From RHLJ01 sp963974345 (GTDB lineage Bacteria > Bacteroidota > Rhodothermia > Balneolales > Balneolaceae): DNA of 64,000 bases. Positions 34,557 through 43,869 of this stretch are shown here, piece after piece. Made by a program: the position numbers and the translations under genes. The notes under the pieces are model-generated. The model saw nothing but the letters and a program-made list of their open reading frames with translations, searched no databases and had not been told where the DNA came from. Within the stretch, counting starts at the first letter, position 1; every line of letters starts with the position of its first letter. Location: contig CAXBBW010000001.1 of the NCBI GenBank assembly GCA_963974345.1, forward strand, positions 186,001-250,000, in the 5' to 3' direction.

Positions 34557-35546
34557 ATGAAACCTACTATCGGGATAAGTATTGGCGATTTTAATGGTAT
34601 TGGACCTGAGATTATTCTCAAGGCTCTAGAGAAGATTGATCTCGAAAAATCTTCCCCATTGATTATAGCTCCTAAAGAAATACTCGATTTCTATGCGAAA
34701 GAGCTTAAGCTGGCTCTACACGTTAATAGATGTGAGTTTTTAGATGAGATTGATCTTGACCATATCAACCTTCTCGATCTCCCAACTGAATCATTAAATA
34801 TAAATCCAGGCACACAAAGTAAAAAAAGCGGCTTAATTGCGATGCAATCTATCGAACTTGGTATTGAATTAGCTTCTCTTGAAGTTACTCAAGCTCTTGT
34901 TACAGCACCTATTTCAAAGGAGGCAGTGAATTTAGCTGGTTATAAAATCCCCGGACATACAGAGTTTTTAGCTGAAAAAACTAACACCGAAGAAGTACTT
35001 ATGATGTTAGTTAGCGAAAATTTTAGGGTGGCATTAGTTACTGCACATATCCCAATTTCGAAAGTGTCGGAAACGATTACTGAAGACCTTATTCTAAAAA
35101 AATTGCGCCTTCTAAATGAAAGCCTTAAAACTGATTTTGGAATTGATTCACCTAAAATTGCTGTGTTCGGTCTTAATCCTCATGCTGGTGATGGAGGTAT
35201 TATTGGAACTGAAGAAATAGATCTTATTTCCCCAACCTTACAAAAAGCCATTGATCTAGGAATTAATGTTGAAGGTCCATTCCCCGCCGACGGTTTTTTT
35301 GGTCAACGAATAGATAAAGAATTCGATGCCATTTTAGCCATGTATCACGATCAAGGATTAGCACCTTTTAAACTGCTTTCTTTTGGTAAAGGAGTTAATT
35401 TTACTGCTGGACTCCCAATTATTAGAACTTCTCCAGATCACGGTACAGCATTTAATATTGCAGGAAAAGGAACAGCAAATGCTTCATCATTTATCGAGGC
35501 TTATTTGCTGGCAGTTCATTTAGCAAACGGAAGAAATGCAGACTAA
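34557..35546 (+). CDS. pdxA: 4-hydroxythreonine-4-phosphate dehydrogenase PdxA
   Basis: NAD-dependent enzyme of the DXP-dependent pyridoxal phosphate pathway. I start at ATG 34557 (MKPTIGISIGDFNGIGPEI), giving the normal 329 aa; an upstream TTG adds 12 unlike residues. Metal-binding histidines are in PGHTEFLA, HAGDGGIIGTEE and AMYHDQGLAPFK, all matching PdxA. The gene overlaps the next methyltransferase by 11 bp, so the two are translationally coupled, and ftsE follows with another overlap. Confidence 0.96.
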   Translation: MKPTIGISIGDFNGIGPEIILKALEKIDLEKSSPLIIAPKEILDFYAKELKLALHVNRCEFLDEIDLDHINLLDLPTESLNINPGTQSKKSGLIAMQSIELGIELASLEVTQALVTAPISKEAVNLAGYKIPGHTEFLAEKTNTEEVLMMLVSENFRVALVTAHIPISKVSETITEDLILKKLRLLNESLKTDFGIDSPKIAVFGLNPHAGDGGIIGTEEIDLISPTLQKAIDLGINVEGPFPADGFFGQRIDKEFDAILAMYHDQGLAPFKLLSFGKGVNFTAGLPIIRTSPDHGTAFNIAGKGTANASSFIEAYLLAVHLANGRNAD

Positions 35547-36318
35547 AAAAAAAGATATTTATACCTCTCTCGCTCCTCTCTATGATACTTTGATGGAAGA
35601 TGTAGACTATGAATCTTGGGCTGATTTTATTGATGAAATCATGCAAACACATCATTTCGATCCTAATCAAATACTAGAGCTTGCATGTGGAACTGGAGCT
35701 CTTGCAATATCACTTGCTGAATTGGAATGCTACACAATTACGGCTACCGACCTCTCTCCTTCGATGATTGAGGTTGCAAAACGTAAGGCTAACGAATTCG
35801 AATTGGATGTGAAATTCTTTCCAATGAATTATTTAGATATGAATCTAGATCAGAAGTATGATTGTGTTTTCACCGTATTTGATAGCGTTAATTATCTTAA
35901 AGATAAAAATGAGATAAAAACCCTGCTTTTGAATACTTATAAATCCCTGAAAAAAGGTGGTCTTTTTATTTTTGATTTTTCCACTCCAAAAAACTCGCTT
36001 GAATCAGTAGATTTCCTAAATAATGAAGAAGGCGACACCGGAAAATTTCGCTATATAAGAAGTAGTAGGTATGATGCCATCGAGAAAATTCATTACAACG
36101 AATTTGATATTGAAGAACTTGATCCTAAAACTGGAAAAGTGATTCATAGTTTTAATGAAATTCATACACAACGTGCATATTCTCTTAACGAAATGCTGTC
36201 AATTGTGGAACAAACACCCTATCATCTGGTTGCAAAATACGAAGGCTTTGATTTGATTGACGCCGATGAAAACAGCGCACGTGTAACAATGGTACTTAAA
36301 TGTCAGACTCCTCAGTAA
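35536..36318 (+). CDS. Class I SAM-dependent methyltransferase
   Basis: 260 aa. SAM-binding motif I is ILELACGTGALAISLA (about 46-61); ATDLSPSMIEVAKRKA carries the acidic residue for the ribose, and KKGGLFIFDFSTP is the post-II strand. About 90 C-terminal residues hold beta strands typical of small-molecule methyltransferases. Substrate cannot be told. The gene overlaps both neighbours (11 bp with pdxA, 19 bp with ftsE), so it belongs to this operon. Confidence 0.87.
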   Translation: MQTKKKDIYTSLAPLYDTLMEDVDYESWADFIDEIMQTHHFDPNQILELACGTGALAISLAELECYTITATDLSPSMIEVAKRKANEFELDVKFFPMNYLDMNLDQKYDCVFTVFDSVNYLKDKNEIKTLLLNTYKSLKKGGLFIFDFSTPKNSLESVDFLNNEEGDTGKFRYIRSSRYDAIEKIHYNEFDIEELDPKTGKVIHSFNEIHTQRAYSLNEMLSIVEQTPYHLVAKYEGFDLIDADENSARVTMVLKCQTPQ

Positions 36319-37010
36319 TAGAACTTAGAAACGTATCACTTAGCTACGAGCACCGGCCAATTCTCCGGAATGTAGATTTTAAGCTGAACAATGGAGAGTT
36401 TTGCTATCTGATTGGTCCAACAGGTGTTGGAAAAAGTTCATTTCTCAAACTTCTTTATCGTGATGTAGTGCCAGATGAAGGCTCTGTGAGGGTTACCGAT
36501 TTCCCAGTTAATAAAATAAGTATGAAGCAGGTTCCTATGCTTCGACGCAGAATGGGAATCGTTTTTCAAGATTTTCAATTACTACCTGATCGAGATGTTT
36601 ATGATAACGTAGCTTTTGCGCTACAGGTAACTGGCGAAAAACCCAAATTCATCAAACAGCGTGTTCTTGAAGTTTTAGGCATGGTAGGATTGAGTCATCG
36701 TAGAAAGAATATGCCGGGCGATCTTTCTGGCGGAGAGCAACAACGAGTTGTAATTGCTCGTGCTTTAGCTAATGAGCCTCGTATTCTCCTCGCCGATGAG
36801 CCAACCGGTAATCTTGATCCAAAGGCTACTCAAGATATTATGAATATTCTTAAACTTATAAATAATCGTGGAACAGCAGTTTTATTAGTTACGCACGATT
36901 ATGCGGTTGTAAAAAGGTACCCCTATCGAACGGTTCGACTTATTGATGGAAAAATTCAAGACTTAGCCTGGAAAGGTGATAAACTTGTTCCATTAAGAGT
37001 TACTTCATAA
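36300..37010 (+). CDS. ftsE: FtsE-like ABC transporter ATPase
   Basis: ATPase subunit that, with FtsX, links the divisome to peptidoglycan hydrolases. Walker A is GPTGVGKSSF, the Q-loop region is RMGIVFQDFQLLPDRDVYDN, the signature is LSGGEQQRV, and Walker B is RILLADEPTGNLDP. The phrase FQLLPDRDVYDNVAFAL is characteristic of FtsE rather than of LolD or MacB. Length 236 aa is normal. ftsX is not adjacent, as is often the case in Bacteroidota. LolD-type function is a weaker alternative. Confidence 0.85.
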   Translation: MSDSSVIELRNVSLSYEHRPILRNVDFKLNNGEFCYLIGPTGVGKSSFLKLLYRDVVPDEGSVRVTDFPVNKISMKQVPMLRRRMGIVFQDFQLLPDRDVYDNVAFALQVTGEKPKFIKQRVLEVLGMVGLSHRRKNMPGDLSGGEQQRVVIARALANEPRILLADEPTGNLDPKATQDIMNILKLINNRGTAVLLVTHDYAVVKRYPYRTVRLIDGKIQDLAWKGDKLVPLRVTS

Positions 37011-37034
37011 CCACTCAATTTCTTCGTTAATTGG

Positions 37035-37979
37035 ATGAATAAACATAAGTATACATCCTTAATTCGACAAAAAGCTATCCAACTAGGCTTTGATGCTTGT
37101 GGTTTTGCAAAAGCTGAACGGCTAAATTCGGAAGCGGAACGACTTGAAAAATGGTTGAGTGAAGATCGTCATGGAACCATGGACTGGATGGAGAATAATT
37201 TTGAAAAGAGAGTCGATCCTACCGTTCTAGTTCCTGGTTCAAAAACGGTAGTTTCCTTACTGGCTAGTTATCATCACCCTATCCACAATGAACAAATTGG
37301 AATTATTGATGAACCTTTAATTGCTAAATATGCTCAAGGGAGAGATTACCACAAAGTGCTGAAAAAGCAATTAAAAGAACTATTCCATTTTACTTCGGAA
37401 TTAGTTGGAGGTCTTGAAGGACGTTTTTTTGTGGATTCGGCTCCCGTACTTGATAAAGCTTGGGCAGTAAGAGCTGGACTTGGTTGGGTTGGTAAAAATT
37501 CCAATATCCTGAATAAAAATCTCGGTTCCTGGTTCTTTATTGCAGAGATGATTATTGATACAGAATTGATCTACGATACCCCAACAACCGATCATTGTGG
37601 AACTTGTACAGCATGTATTGATTCGTGTCCCACAGACGCCATTTACGAGCCTTATAAAGTAGATGCTACTAAATGTATCTCTTACTTAACCATCGAACAT
37701 AAAGACGAAATTGAAACACGGTACCATACCGATATTAAAAATTGGGTATTCGGCTGTGATATTTGTCAGGATGTGTGTCCTTGGAACAGTAAAGCAAAGC
37801 TCGCTCAGTTAGTTGATCTTCATCCCAGAAAAAAGGTACTGGAAGCAGAATTTGATGATATTTCAGAAGAAGGATTCAACTTGCTATTTGAAGGAAGTGC
37901 AGTTAGAAGAACGAAGTTTGAAGGCTTTTCGAGAAATTTGGAAATTGTGAAGGGTAATATTGACAAGACTAAATTTTAA
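37035..37979 (+). CDS. queG: Epoxyqueuosine reductase QueG
   Basis: Cobalamin-dependent iron-sulfur enzyme for the last step of queuosine synthesis, reducing epoxyqueuosine-34 in GUN tRNAs. The catalytic acid is D134 in FVDSAPVLDKAWAVRAGLGW. Two [4Fe-4S] clusters are provided by C188, C191, C194 and C198 (CGTCTACIDSCP) with C214, C241, C244 and C248 (GCDICQDVCPWN). Length 314 aa is that of the shorter QueG form without HEAT repeats. It follows ftsE by 24 bp. Its presence supports a queuosine role for the glycosyltransferase at 21990. Confidence 0.95.
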   Translation: MNKHKYTSLIRQKAIQLGFDACGFAKAERLNSEAERLEKWLSEDRHGTMDWMENNFEKRVDPTVLVPGSKTVVSLLASYHHPIHNEQIGIIDEPLIAKYAQGRDYHKVLKKQLKELFHFTSELVGGLEGRFFVDSAPVLDKAWAVRAGLGWVGKNSNILNKNLGSWFFIAEMIIDTELIYDTPTTDHCGTCTACIDSCPTDAIYEPYKVDATKCISYLTIEHKDEIETRYHTDIKNWVFGCDICQDVCPWNSKAKLAQLVDLHPRKKVLEAEFDDISEEGFNLLFEGSAVRRTKFEGFSRNLEIVKGNIDKTKF

Positions 37980-38040
37980 CTTTCCTTTGGATACAGAGAT
38001 CTAGGGTTTAATAAAAACGATGCCCGTTGTTTTGGCTCAA

Positions 38041-38064
38041 GATACCTGTTTGCGCAGGAATGAC
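38041..38064. repeat. 24-nt REP-like palindrome, copy 2
   Basis: Same length and ending (GGAATGAC) as 21507-21530. The stem has CCTG/CAGG where copy 1 has CCCG/CGGG, a compensatory T-A for C-G change. It lies between the converging ends of queG and the sigma-factor gene. Confidence 0.65.
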
Positions 38065-38103
38065 GGGAAAGGAAGTTCATTAACCTCAAACTATCAAGGT
38101 TTT

Positions 38104-38736
38104 CTAAAACTTATCCTTCTTATCAATCAACGCTTTATAGAGAAGCTCACGGGCGCGAAAGATGTGAGCTTTAACGGTACCTAGGGGGAGGTCGAGTTCA
38201 ACCGCGATTTCATCGTAGCTTAACTCTTCCATATGCCGCATTTGAATTACAGCTCGATACTTTTCTGGAAGATTAGCTATAGCATGTTGAACAATTGCTT
38301 TTCGCTCTTTTTTGATGATTGGTTCATCCGTTGCAAAACTTTCATCGGGAAGTTGTACTTCCATATCTCCATCTTTGGTTTTGATGGGATCACTAATAGA
38401 GAACGTTTGAAGCTTTTTTTTGCGCAGATAATCAATGGTGTGATTTGTGGCAATTCGATATAACCAAGTAGAAAAAGCATATTCATTGCTATAAGTTTGA
38501 AGATTCTTAAAGGCTTTGATAAAAACCTCCTGAACTAAATCTTCTACCATTTCATGTTCTTTGATCATCTTTCGGATGTGAAAGAAAATGGGCCGATCGT
38601 ATTTGTCGACTAGTTTTTTATAGGAATCTTCATTCCCTGCGAGTGCATCAAACACAAACTTATCGTCTTCGATACTGCTTGCTGAAGCGTTCTCACGTGG
38701 TGAATTATTAATTTCCTTTTTACTACTATCTGACAT
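38104..38736 (-). CDS. ECF-type sigma-70 family RNA polymerase sigma factor
   Basis: 210 aa from ATG 38736 (MSDSSKKEINN); a start 11 codons upstream is less likely. Region 2 is YDRPIFFHIRKMIKEHEMVEDLVQEVFIKAFKN with the -10 binding helix STWLYRIATNHTIDYLRKK. Region 4 is LPEKYRAVIQMRHMEELSYDEIA with the helix-turn-helix ELDLPLGTVKAHIFRARELL. Between them lies a linker of about 45 residues. There is no anti-sigma gene next to it, so its signal is unknown. It converges on queG. Confidence 0.92.
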   Translation of the reverse strand: MSDSSKKEINNSPRENASASSIEDDKFVFDALAGNEDSYKKLVDKYDRPIFFHIRKMIKEHEMVEDLVQEVFIKAFKNLQTYSNEYAFSTWLYRIATNHTIDYLRKKKLQTFSISDPIKTKDGDMEVQLPDESFATDEPIIKKERKAIVQHAIANLPEKYRAVIQMRHMEELSYDEIAVELDLPLGTVKAHIFRARELLYKALIDKKDKF

Positions 38737-38790
38737 TAATCGATAAAAAATTTGTGGCTTAAAATACAAAGCTTAGGCTAAATGAAAATC

Positions 38791-39717
38791 CTATTTTTGA
38801 TCTTTTTTATTTATCAAAAGTGCTCCGTGCCTAATACCTCCTGTTGAGACTTTTATCTCTTCAAGATTATAGAATTTCATAAAACCTTCAAGGATGAGTA
38901 ATCCTGTTAAAAAGATATCTTCCCTTCCTTTCAAGAGCATTGGACTAAGTTCGAGTAACTGATCGTAAGTATGAAGGCTAAATATTTCAATACTTTTCGA
39001 AAGCTTTTGTCTATTTATTACATGTCCATTAAGTGCTTCATTCTCATATTCATCTAATTGGAGATCAATCGCTGCTAAGGAAGTTGCTGTTCCAGCAACG
39101 CCAATGGCCATTACTTCTTTAGGAAGTTTAAATTTCTTCTTACTAAAAAGACGCTTAATCTCATCTCTACACTCAAAAACCTCTTCATTATATGGAGGAT
39201 TATGGATCAAAAACCGTTCTTTATATCTTACAGAACCCATATCAAAAGAATGGTAATTTGTAACTCCACTTTTCGTTCCAAGAGCAACTTCTGTGCTACC
39301 TCCACCAATATCTAATACAAAAGCAGCAATTTTAGGTTCAACATTAACAACTGAAAGTGCGCCTTCAAAAGTATATTGCGCTTCTTGATTTCCACTTAAA
39401 AGTTGAATTTCATATCCTGTTCTTTCTTTTACCTGTTCAATAAAAGTTTTTTTATTCTCTGCGTCACGAACTGCACTTGTAGCGGTTACAATAACCTCAT
39501 CAACTTTTGGGTAGTGATTTTCAATTATTGCTTTATACTCTTTTAAAGAAGTTATAACTCTTTCAATACTATCAGCATGAAGAACCTTTGAGCTATCAAC
39601 ACCTTTTCCAAGCCTAGGGATACGCTGTTCTTCGTGAAGAACTCGAACATTATTATCTACTATCTCGGCGACAAGAAGTAATACTGTGTTTGTACCAATG
39701 TCTATAGCTGCTTTCAT
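38791..39717 (-). CDS. Exopolyphosphatase / pppGpp phosphatase family protein
   Basis: ASKHA-fold phosphatase of the Ppx/GppA family. Phosphate-binding motif 1 is AIDIGTNTVLLLVAEI near the N-terminus, and the second is FVLDIGGGSTEVALG (about 129-143). The helix IVTATSAVRDAENK precedes it. At 308 aa it is the short form without the HD-like C-terminal domain, common in Bacteroidota. It starts 4 bp inside the prmA end (ATGA overlap), so the two are coupled. Polyphosphate versus pppGpp cannot be separated from the sequence. Confidence 0.91.
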   Translation of the reverse strand: MKAAIDIGTNTVLLLVAEIVDNNVRVLHEEQRIPRLGKGVDSSKVLHADSIERVITSLKEYKAIIENHYPKVDEVIVTATSAVRDAENKKTFIEQVKERTGYEIQLLSGNQEAQYTFEGALSVVNVEPKIAAFVLDIGGGSTEVALGTKSGVTNYHSFDMGSVRYKERFLIHNPPYNEEVFECRDEIKRLFSKKKFKLPKEVMAIGVAGTATSLAAIDLQLDEYENEALNGHVINRQKLSKSIEIFSLHTYDQLLELSPMLLKGREDIFLTGLLILEGFMKFYNLEEIKVSTGGIRHGALLINKKDQK

Positions 39718-40547
39718 GAATTAAATAGAATCGCGATCCACTCTTGTTGTTGTCTTGTATCAATATGCGTTAAGCCTTGAATACTTTCTTGATTTAAAAT
39801 GGTTTGTTCATCCCCTTCAAGCAAGCCCGAAAGCAATAATTTTCCACCTTTTTTCAAAAAAGTTAATAGTTCAGGAATTAAATATATAAGTGCATTTCTA
39901 TTAATATTTGCAAGAATTACATCAAATTTTGTCTCTTTTGGAATTACCTCCGTTGATCCTAATTCTACCTCAAACCCATCAATTCCATTTAATTCCATAT
40001 TCTCTTCTGCGTTGTCTTTACTCCATTCATCAATATCAAATCCAAAAGCAGAAGTTGCGCCTACTTTAAATGCAGCTATTCCAAGAATTCCAGTTCCAGT
40101 ACCTGCATCAAGAACTGAATCACCTTTAGATATTATCTCAGGAATCCATTCCAAAATTAAGCGCGTAGTAGCATGATACCCAGTACCGAATGCCATTTTA
40201 GGATCGATCAGAAGTTCAATAATATCTTTGTCTTCATTTTTTGGAGCCCAAGTAGGTCGAACATAAAATTTACCAATTGTTTGTGGTTTTATAGATTGCT
40301 CCCAAGTTTGATTCCAGTTTTGTGGTGCAATTAATTCTTCTTGAAGAATAGAAGCATCCTTTCCATAGTCTAATAAAAGTCGCACTATCTCTTCCCGTTT
40401 AAAATCATCGAACCGATTTGCAGGAATTGATGCAATCAAAAGATTATCCTCTTCTTCAAATCCTTCGAAATCCATATCAAAAAGCTCTGCTATTAGTAGC
40501 TCATGGAAATCGTCGTTAAGCGCTATTGAAATTCGAATATAGTCCAT
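39714..40547 (-). CDS. prmA: Ribosomal protein L11 methyltransferase
   Basis: Trimethylates ribosomal protein L11. 277 aa from ATG 40547. The N-terminal substrate-recognition domain (about 1-90) carries the family's acidic stretch, followed by MAFGTGYHATTRLILEW and SAM motif I DSVLDAGTGTGILGIAA. FDVILANINRNALI is the PrmA N-I/L-N segment. Its ATG shares one base with the TGA of the upstream peptidase gene, and its own stop overlaps the next gene by 4 bp, so it lies in a tight operon. A TTG one codon earlier is unlikely. Confidence 0.93.
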   Translation of the reverse strand: MDYIRISIALNDDFHELLIAELFDMDFEGFEEEDNLLIASIPANRFDDFKREEIVRLLLDYGKDASILQEELIAPQNWNQTWEQSIKPQTIGKFYVRPTWAPKNEDKDIIELLIDPKMAFGTGYHATTRLILEWIPEIISKGDSVLDAGTGTGILGIAAFKVGATSAFGFDIDEWSKDNAEENMELNGIDGFEVELGSTEVIPKETKFDVILANINRNALIYLIPELLTFLKKGGKLLLSGLLEGDEQTILNQESIQGLTHIDTRQQQEWIAILFNS

Positions 40548-41518
40548 CAAATTCTATTAAAAATTAATTCTAAAAGCACATCTCCTACTGCTTGAAGAGT
40601 CTCTTTGCTTATTATTGGCATATCATCTTGGTGTGTATGCCAGTGACTAGGAAATACACTTTCGCCACCTTCAGGTGAATTATAATGATGAATAATATCA
40701 ATAAATGGAATATCAGTGTTCTCGTTTACAATTTTATGATCATCTTGAATTGCAACACCTTTCTCATTTATGAAATAATTATCATATCCTTTTTGTCCAG
40801 CAATTTCCCAAAGTTCATTCACTAAATTGGGCGCATAAGTCATTGAATAGCTTTCTTTTGGAAATTCGGCGTTTTCAGCTCCAACCATGTCTAAAAGAAT
40901 ACCAAATCTAGGTGAATAACCTGGAACTGGTGGGTTTAGCGACCAGTGTTTAGAGCCTAAAAAATAATTAGCTAAATCACCTTGAGTCCCATAATCTTCC
41001 CCATCAAATAAAACAATATCTACGCCAATTGGGGGAGGGTTTTCTGAAAAAACTCGCGCTAATTCTAAAAGAATTCCAACTCCACTTCCTCCATCGTCGG
41101 CTCCAAGTATATAATCGGCTGTTCTTACAGTATCTTCATCCGCTCTGGGTCGAGTATCCCAATGTGCTGATAACATAATACGATCTGCTGCTGAAGTATT
41201 AAATGCAGCAATAATATTAGCCATTTTTAAAGGATCACCCGAATATCCAGACTTCTGAAATTCTTGTGAGAATACACTACCAGTTCCAGCATAGTCCTTG
41301 AATTTAGTTTCAAGATATTTTCTTGTTTCTACATGCCCATATGTGTTAGGGACTCTTGGTCCAAAATCGACTTGGGCTTGGATGAATTGATATGCGGAGT
41401 CTGCTGAAAATGAAGGTACATTTCTACCTTTAGCAGAGAATTGAAGCCCAGAATCACTTTCTGCGCTGCAACTTGAAATAATGATCAGGAAACCTACTAT
41501 AAAAAATAGTTTATTCAT
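40547..41518 (-). CDS. M28-family lipoprotein, glutaminyl-cyclase-like
   Basis: 323-aa predicted lipoprotein (lipobox Cys17 in IISSC). The zinc-site order matches M28 and glutaminyl-peptide cyclotransferases: AHWDTRP, GADDGGSGV, DGEDYG, LLDMVGAENAEF and SHWHTHQDDM. Phrases such as VDFGPRVPNT, LGADDGGSG and DIPFIDIIHH are typical of bacterial QC-type proteins, which make N-terminal pyroglutamate. Aminopeptidase activity is the alternative. It overlaps the SDR gene upstream by 8 bp and touches prmA downstream. Confidence 0.87.
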   Translation of the reverse strand: MNKLFFIVGFLIIISSCSAESDSGLQFSAKGRNVPSFSADSAYQFIQAQVDFGPRVPNTYGHVETRKYLETKFKDYAGTGSVFSQEFQKSGYSGDPLKMANIIAAFNTSAADRIMLSAHWDTRPRADEDTVRTADYILGADDGGSGVGILLELARVFSENPPPIGVDIVLFDGEDYGTQGDLANYFLGSKHWSLNPPVPGYSPRFGILLDMVGAENAEFPKESYSMTYAPNLVNELWEIAGQKGYDNYFINEKGVAIQDDHKIVNENTDIPFIDIIHHYNSPEGGESVFPSHWHTHQDDMPIISKETLQAVGDVLLELIFNRI

Positions 41519-42278
41519 CTCGATGTACCATTTGTGCAGAAGATTGATATACTGGCATTACAATTGAATCCAAAATATTTACATGTTCTGGACGATTAGC
41601 TATGAAGACAATTATTTCGGCAATATCCTGGGCAGTAAGAGGATCTATACCTTTATATACAGAATCGGCACGTTTGTCATCTCCTTTAAAACGGACATTA
41701 CTAAATTCGGTCTCAACAAGTCCAGGAGAAACCATACTTACACGAATTTTGGTGCCGTGAAGATCTTTCTTTGTAGCTTCTGTTATTGCTTTCACTGCAT
41801 GTTTCGAAGCACAATATACAACACCACTAGGATAGGCTTCATGTCCAGCAATTGAACCTAAATTTATCACATGCCCTGAATTTCGTTCAATCATACCAGG
41901 AGTAATATATCGGGTCATAGCCAGTAATCCTTTTATATTGGTATCTATCATAGTATTCCAATCTTCAATATCTCCGGACTGAACGGAATCGACTCCAACT
42001 GCAAGTCCAGCATTATTAATTAGAATATCTACTCCCGTTTCTTCAATTGAAATTGAAAATGCTCTACAAGCATCTAAATCCCGAATATCAAAATCAAAAG
42101 GAAGGACTATAATTTTATGTTTGGATTGTAATTCTTTAGCAAATTCAGCAAGTTTTTTTTCACGTCTTCCTGTAAGAATTAAATTAGTTCCATTTTCTGC
42201 AAAAAGCTCTGCAGTTGCCTTTCCAATTCCAGAGGTAGCTCCAGTTATGAGTACCGTTTTTCCCTTGAGTCGGTTCAT
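41511..42278 (-). CDS. Short-chain dehydrogenase/reductase (YdfG-like)
   Basis: 255-aa NAD(P)-dependent oxidoreductase. The nucleotide motif is TGATSGIGKATA, the structural motif is NNAGLAVG, the catalytic Ser is in NLGSIAGHEAYP, and YCASK supplies Tyr and Lys. TGRREKKL with its arginines favours NADP(H). The C-terminal segment RPEHVNILDSIVMPVYQ closely matches the YdfG group, which oxidises serine and 3-hydroxy acids. It starts the minus-strand operon, with 47 bp to gatA upstream, so gatA may also be co-transcribed. Confidence 0.9.
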   Translation of the reverse strand: MNRLKGKTVLITGATSGIGKATAELFAENGTNLILTGRREKKLAEFAKELQSKHKIIVLPFDFDIRDLDACRAFSISIEETGVDILINNAGLAVGVDSVQSGDIEDWNTMIDTNIKGLLAMTRYITPGMIERNSGHVINLGSIAGHEAYPSGVVYCASKHAVKAITEATKKDLHGTKIRVSMVSPGLVETEFSNVRFKGDDKRADSVYKGIDPLTAQDIAEIIVFIANRPEHVNILDSIVMPVYQSSAQMVHRDE

Positions 42279-42325
42279 GATGAATTCTATTTATAATTAA
42301 AATGAAACCTACTAAGTCTAATGAA

Positions 42326-43858
42326 TTAGTCTAGTAGCTCCACCAGTCGAGCGGCATTTAAAATCTTACATTCCTGAAACGTATCTCCCATGAATTGAAT
42401 ACCATATGGTAAGCCATTAGAATGCGTTCCAGCTGGAATACTAATTCCGCAAATACCTGCTAAATTTGCTGAAATGGTATAAACATCATTAAGATACATC
42501 TGTATTGGATCGTTTAATTCAGAACCAATATCAAAAGCGGTTGTTGGAGCCGTTGGAGTTACAATTACATCAACTTTCTCGAATGCTTTAGTATAATCCT
42601 CTTTGATTAACCGACGAACACGTTGGGCTTTTCCATAATATGCATCGTAATAACCTGCGCTCAATACGTAAGTTCCAAGCATAATTCTACGCTTAACTTC
42701 CACACCAAACCCTTCGGTTCTCGACTTTTTATACAAGCGTGTTAATGGAGAATCTAATTTATTAAGCTTGAGTTCTAAAGCAGCTAACTCCTCTCCTTCT
42801 GCATTCTTAATTTCGGTCTTTAAAGCCTCTTCTTCGGCTTTAAGTTCATCAAGCATTTTATCTTTATCCGCTCGATGTCCATATCTGATACCATCAAATC
42901 TTGCTAGATTACTAGAAGCTTCTGCAGTAGCAAGAATATAATAGGTAGCAATACCATATTTAGAATTTGGTAGTTCTATTGGAACCAACTCAGCGCCATC
43001 TGCTTCTAACTTTGATAAAGTATCTTTTATACCTTTGTTTATTTCTGGATCAAGTCCTTCACCAAATAAAGCTTCTGGTACACCAATCTTTATCTTTTTA
43101 TTGGGATTATGAACTGTAGATACATAATCATCTTTCTCAACCGAAGAAGACGTATTGTCATTTTCATCAAACCCAGAGATGGTTTGTAGAACAGTTGCGA
43201 CATCTTCCACCGAATTTCCAAAAGGTCCAATTGAATCAAATGAAGATGCGTAAGCAACTAAACCGTATCTAGAAACACGACCATAAGTAGGCTTCAAGCC
43301 AACAACACCACAATATGAAGCAGGTTGACGAATTGAACCTCCAGTATCAGAACCTAGTGTAGCATTTGCCATGCCCGCAGCTATTGCAGCGGCACTACCT
43401 CCCGATGAACCTCCTGTAACTTTCGTAGTATCGTGGGGATTTTTTGCAGCACCGTATCGGCTATATTCATTAGTAGAGCCCATGGCAAATTCATCCATGT
43501 TCAAACGCCCAATAAATATGGCATCTTCTGCTTCTAACCGATCAATTACTGTAGCATTATAGACACTTTCAAACCCATCTAAGATGTTTGACGCACAAGT
43601 TGTAGGCTTTCCACGCTCACAAATTACATCTTTAATACCCATAACAGCTCCGAGTAAACTGCCAGTGGTACCATTTTTTACCTTTTTTTGGATTTCATCA
43701 GCTTGTTGAAATGCACTTTCAAAATCAAGATAAACGTATGCATTTACCTCTTCATTTCTGGCCTCAATTTGCTTTTTATAAGCTTCTACTAATTCTCTTA
43801 ATGTAACTTCACCGGCTAGTACTTTTCTTCTAGCTTCGGCAATGGTGTTAATCGTCAA
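42326..43858 (-). CDS. gatA: Asp-tRNA(Asn)/Glu-tRNA(Gln) amidotransferase subunit A
   Basis: Amidase subunit that supplies ammonia for Gln-tRNA or Asn-tRNA formation. The Ser-cisSer-Lys triad is K76 (GIKDVI), S151 (GGSSGGS) and S175 (DTGGSIR). Residues about 331-370 are a highly charged, coiled-coil-like insert (DELKAEEEALKTEIKNAEGE), longer than in ordinary GatA before the FG.EVKRRIMLGTYVLS block. The start is TTG. It lies 11 bp after tatA and is probably co-transcribed. gatB and gatC are elsewhere. Confidence 0.95.
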   Translation of the reverse strand: MTINTIAEARRKVLAGEVTLRELVEAYKKQIEARNEEVNAYVYLDFESAFQQADEIQKKVKNGTTGSLLGAVMGIKDVICERGKPTTCASNILDGFESVYNATVIDRLEAEDAIFIGRLNMDEFAMGSTNEYSRYGAAKNPHDTTKVTGGSSGGSAAAIAAGMANATLGSDTGGSIRQPASYCGVVGLKPTYGRVSRYGLVAYASSFDSIGPFGNSVEDVATVLQTISGFDENDNTSSSVEKDDYVSTVHNPNKKIKIGVPEALFGEGLDPEINKGIKDTLSKLEADGAELVPIELPNSKYGIATYYILATAEASSNLARFDGIRYGHRADKDKMLDELKAEEEALKTEIKNAEGEELAALELKLNKLDSPLTRLYKKSRTEGFGVEVKRRIMLGTYVLSAGYYDAYYGKAQRVRRLIKEDYTKAFEKVDVIVTPTAPTTAFDIGSELNDPIQMYLNDVYTISANLAGICGISIPAGTHSNGLPYGIQFMGDTFQECKILNAARLVELLD

Positions 43859-43869
43859 ATCGTCCTCTA

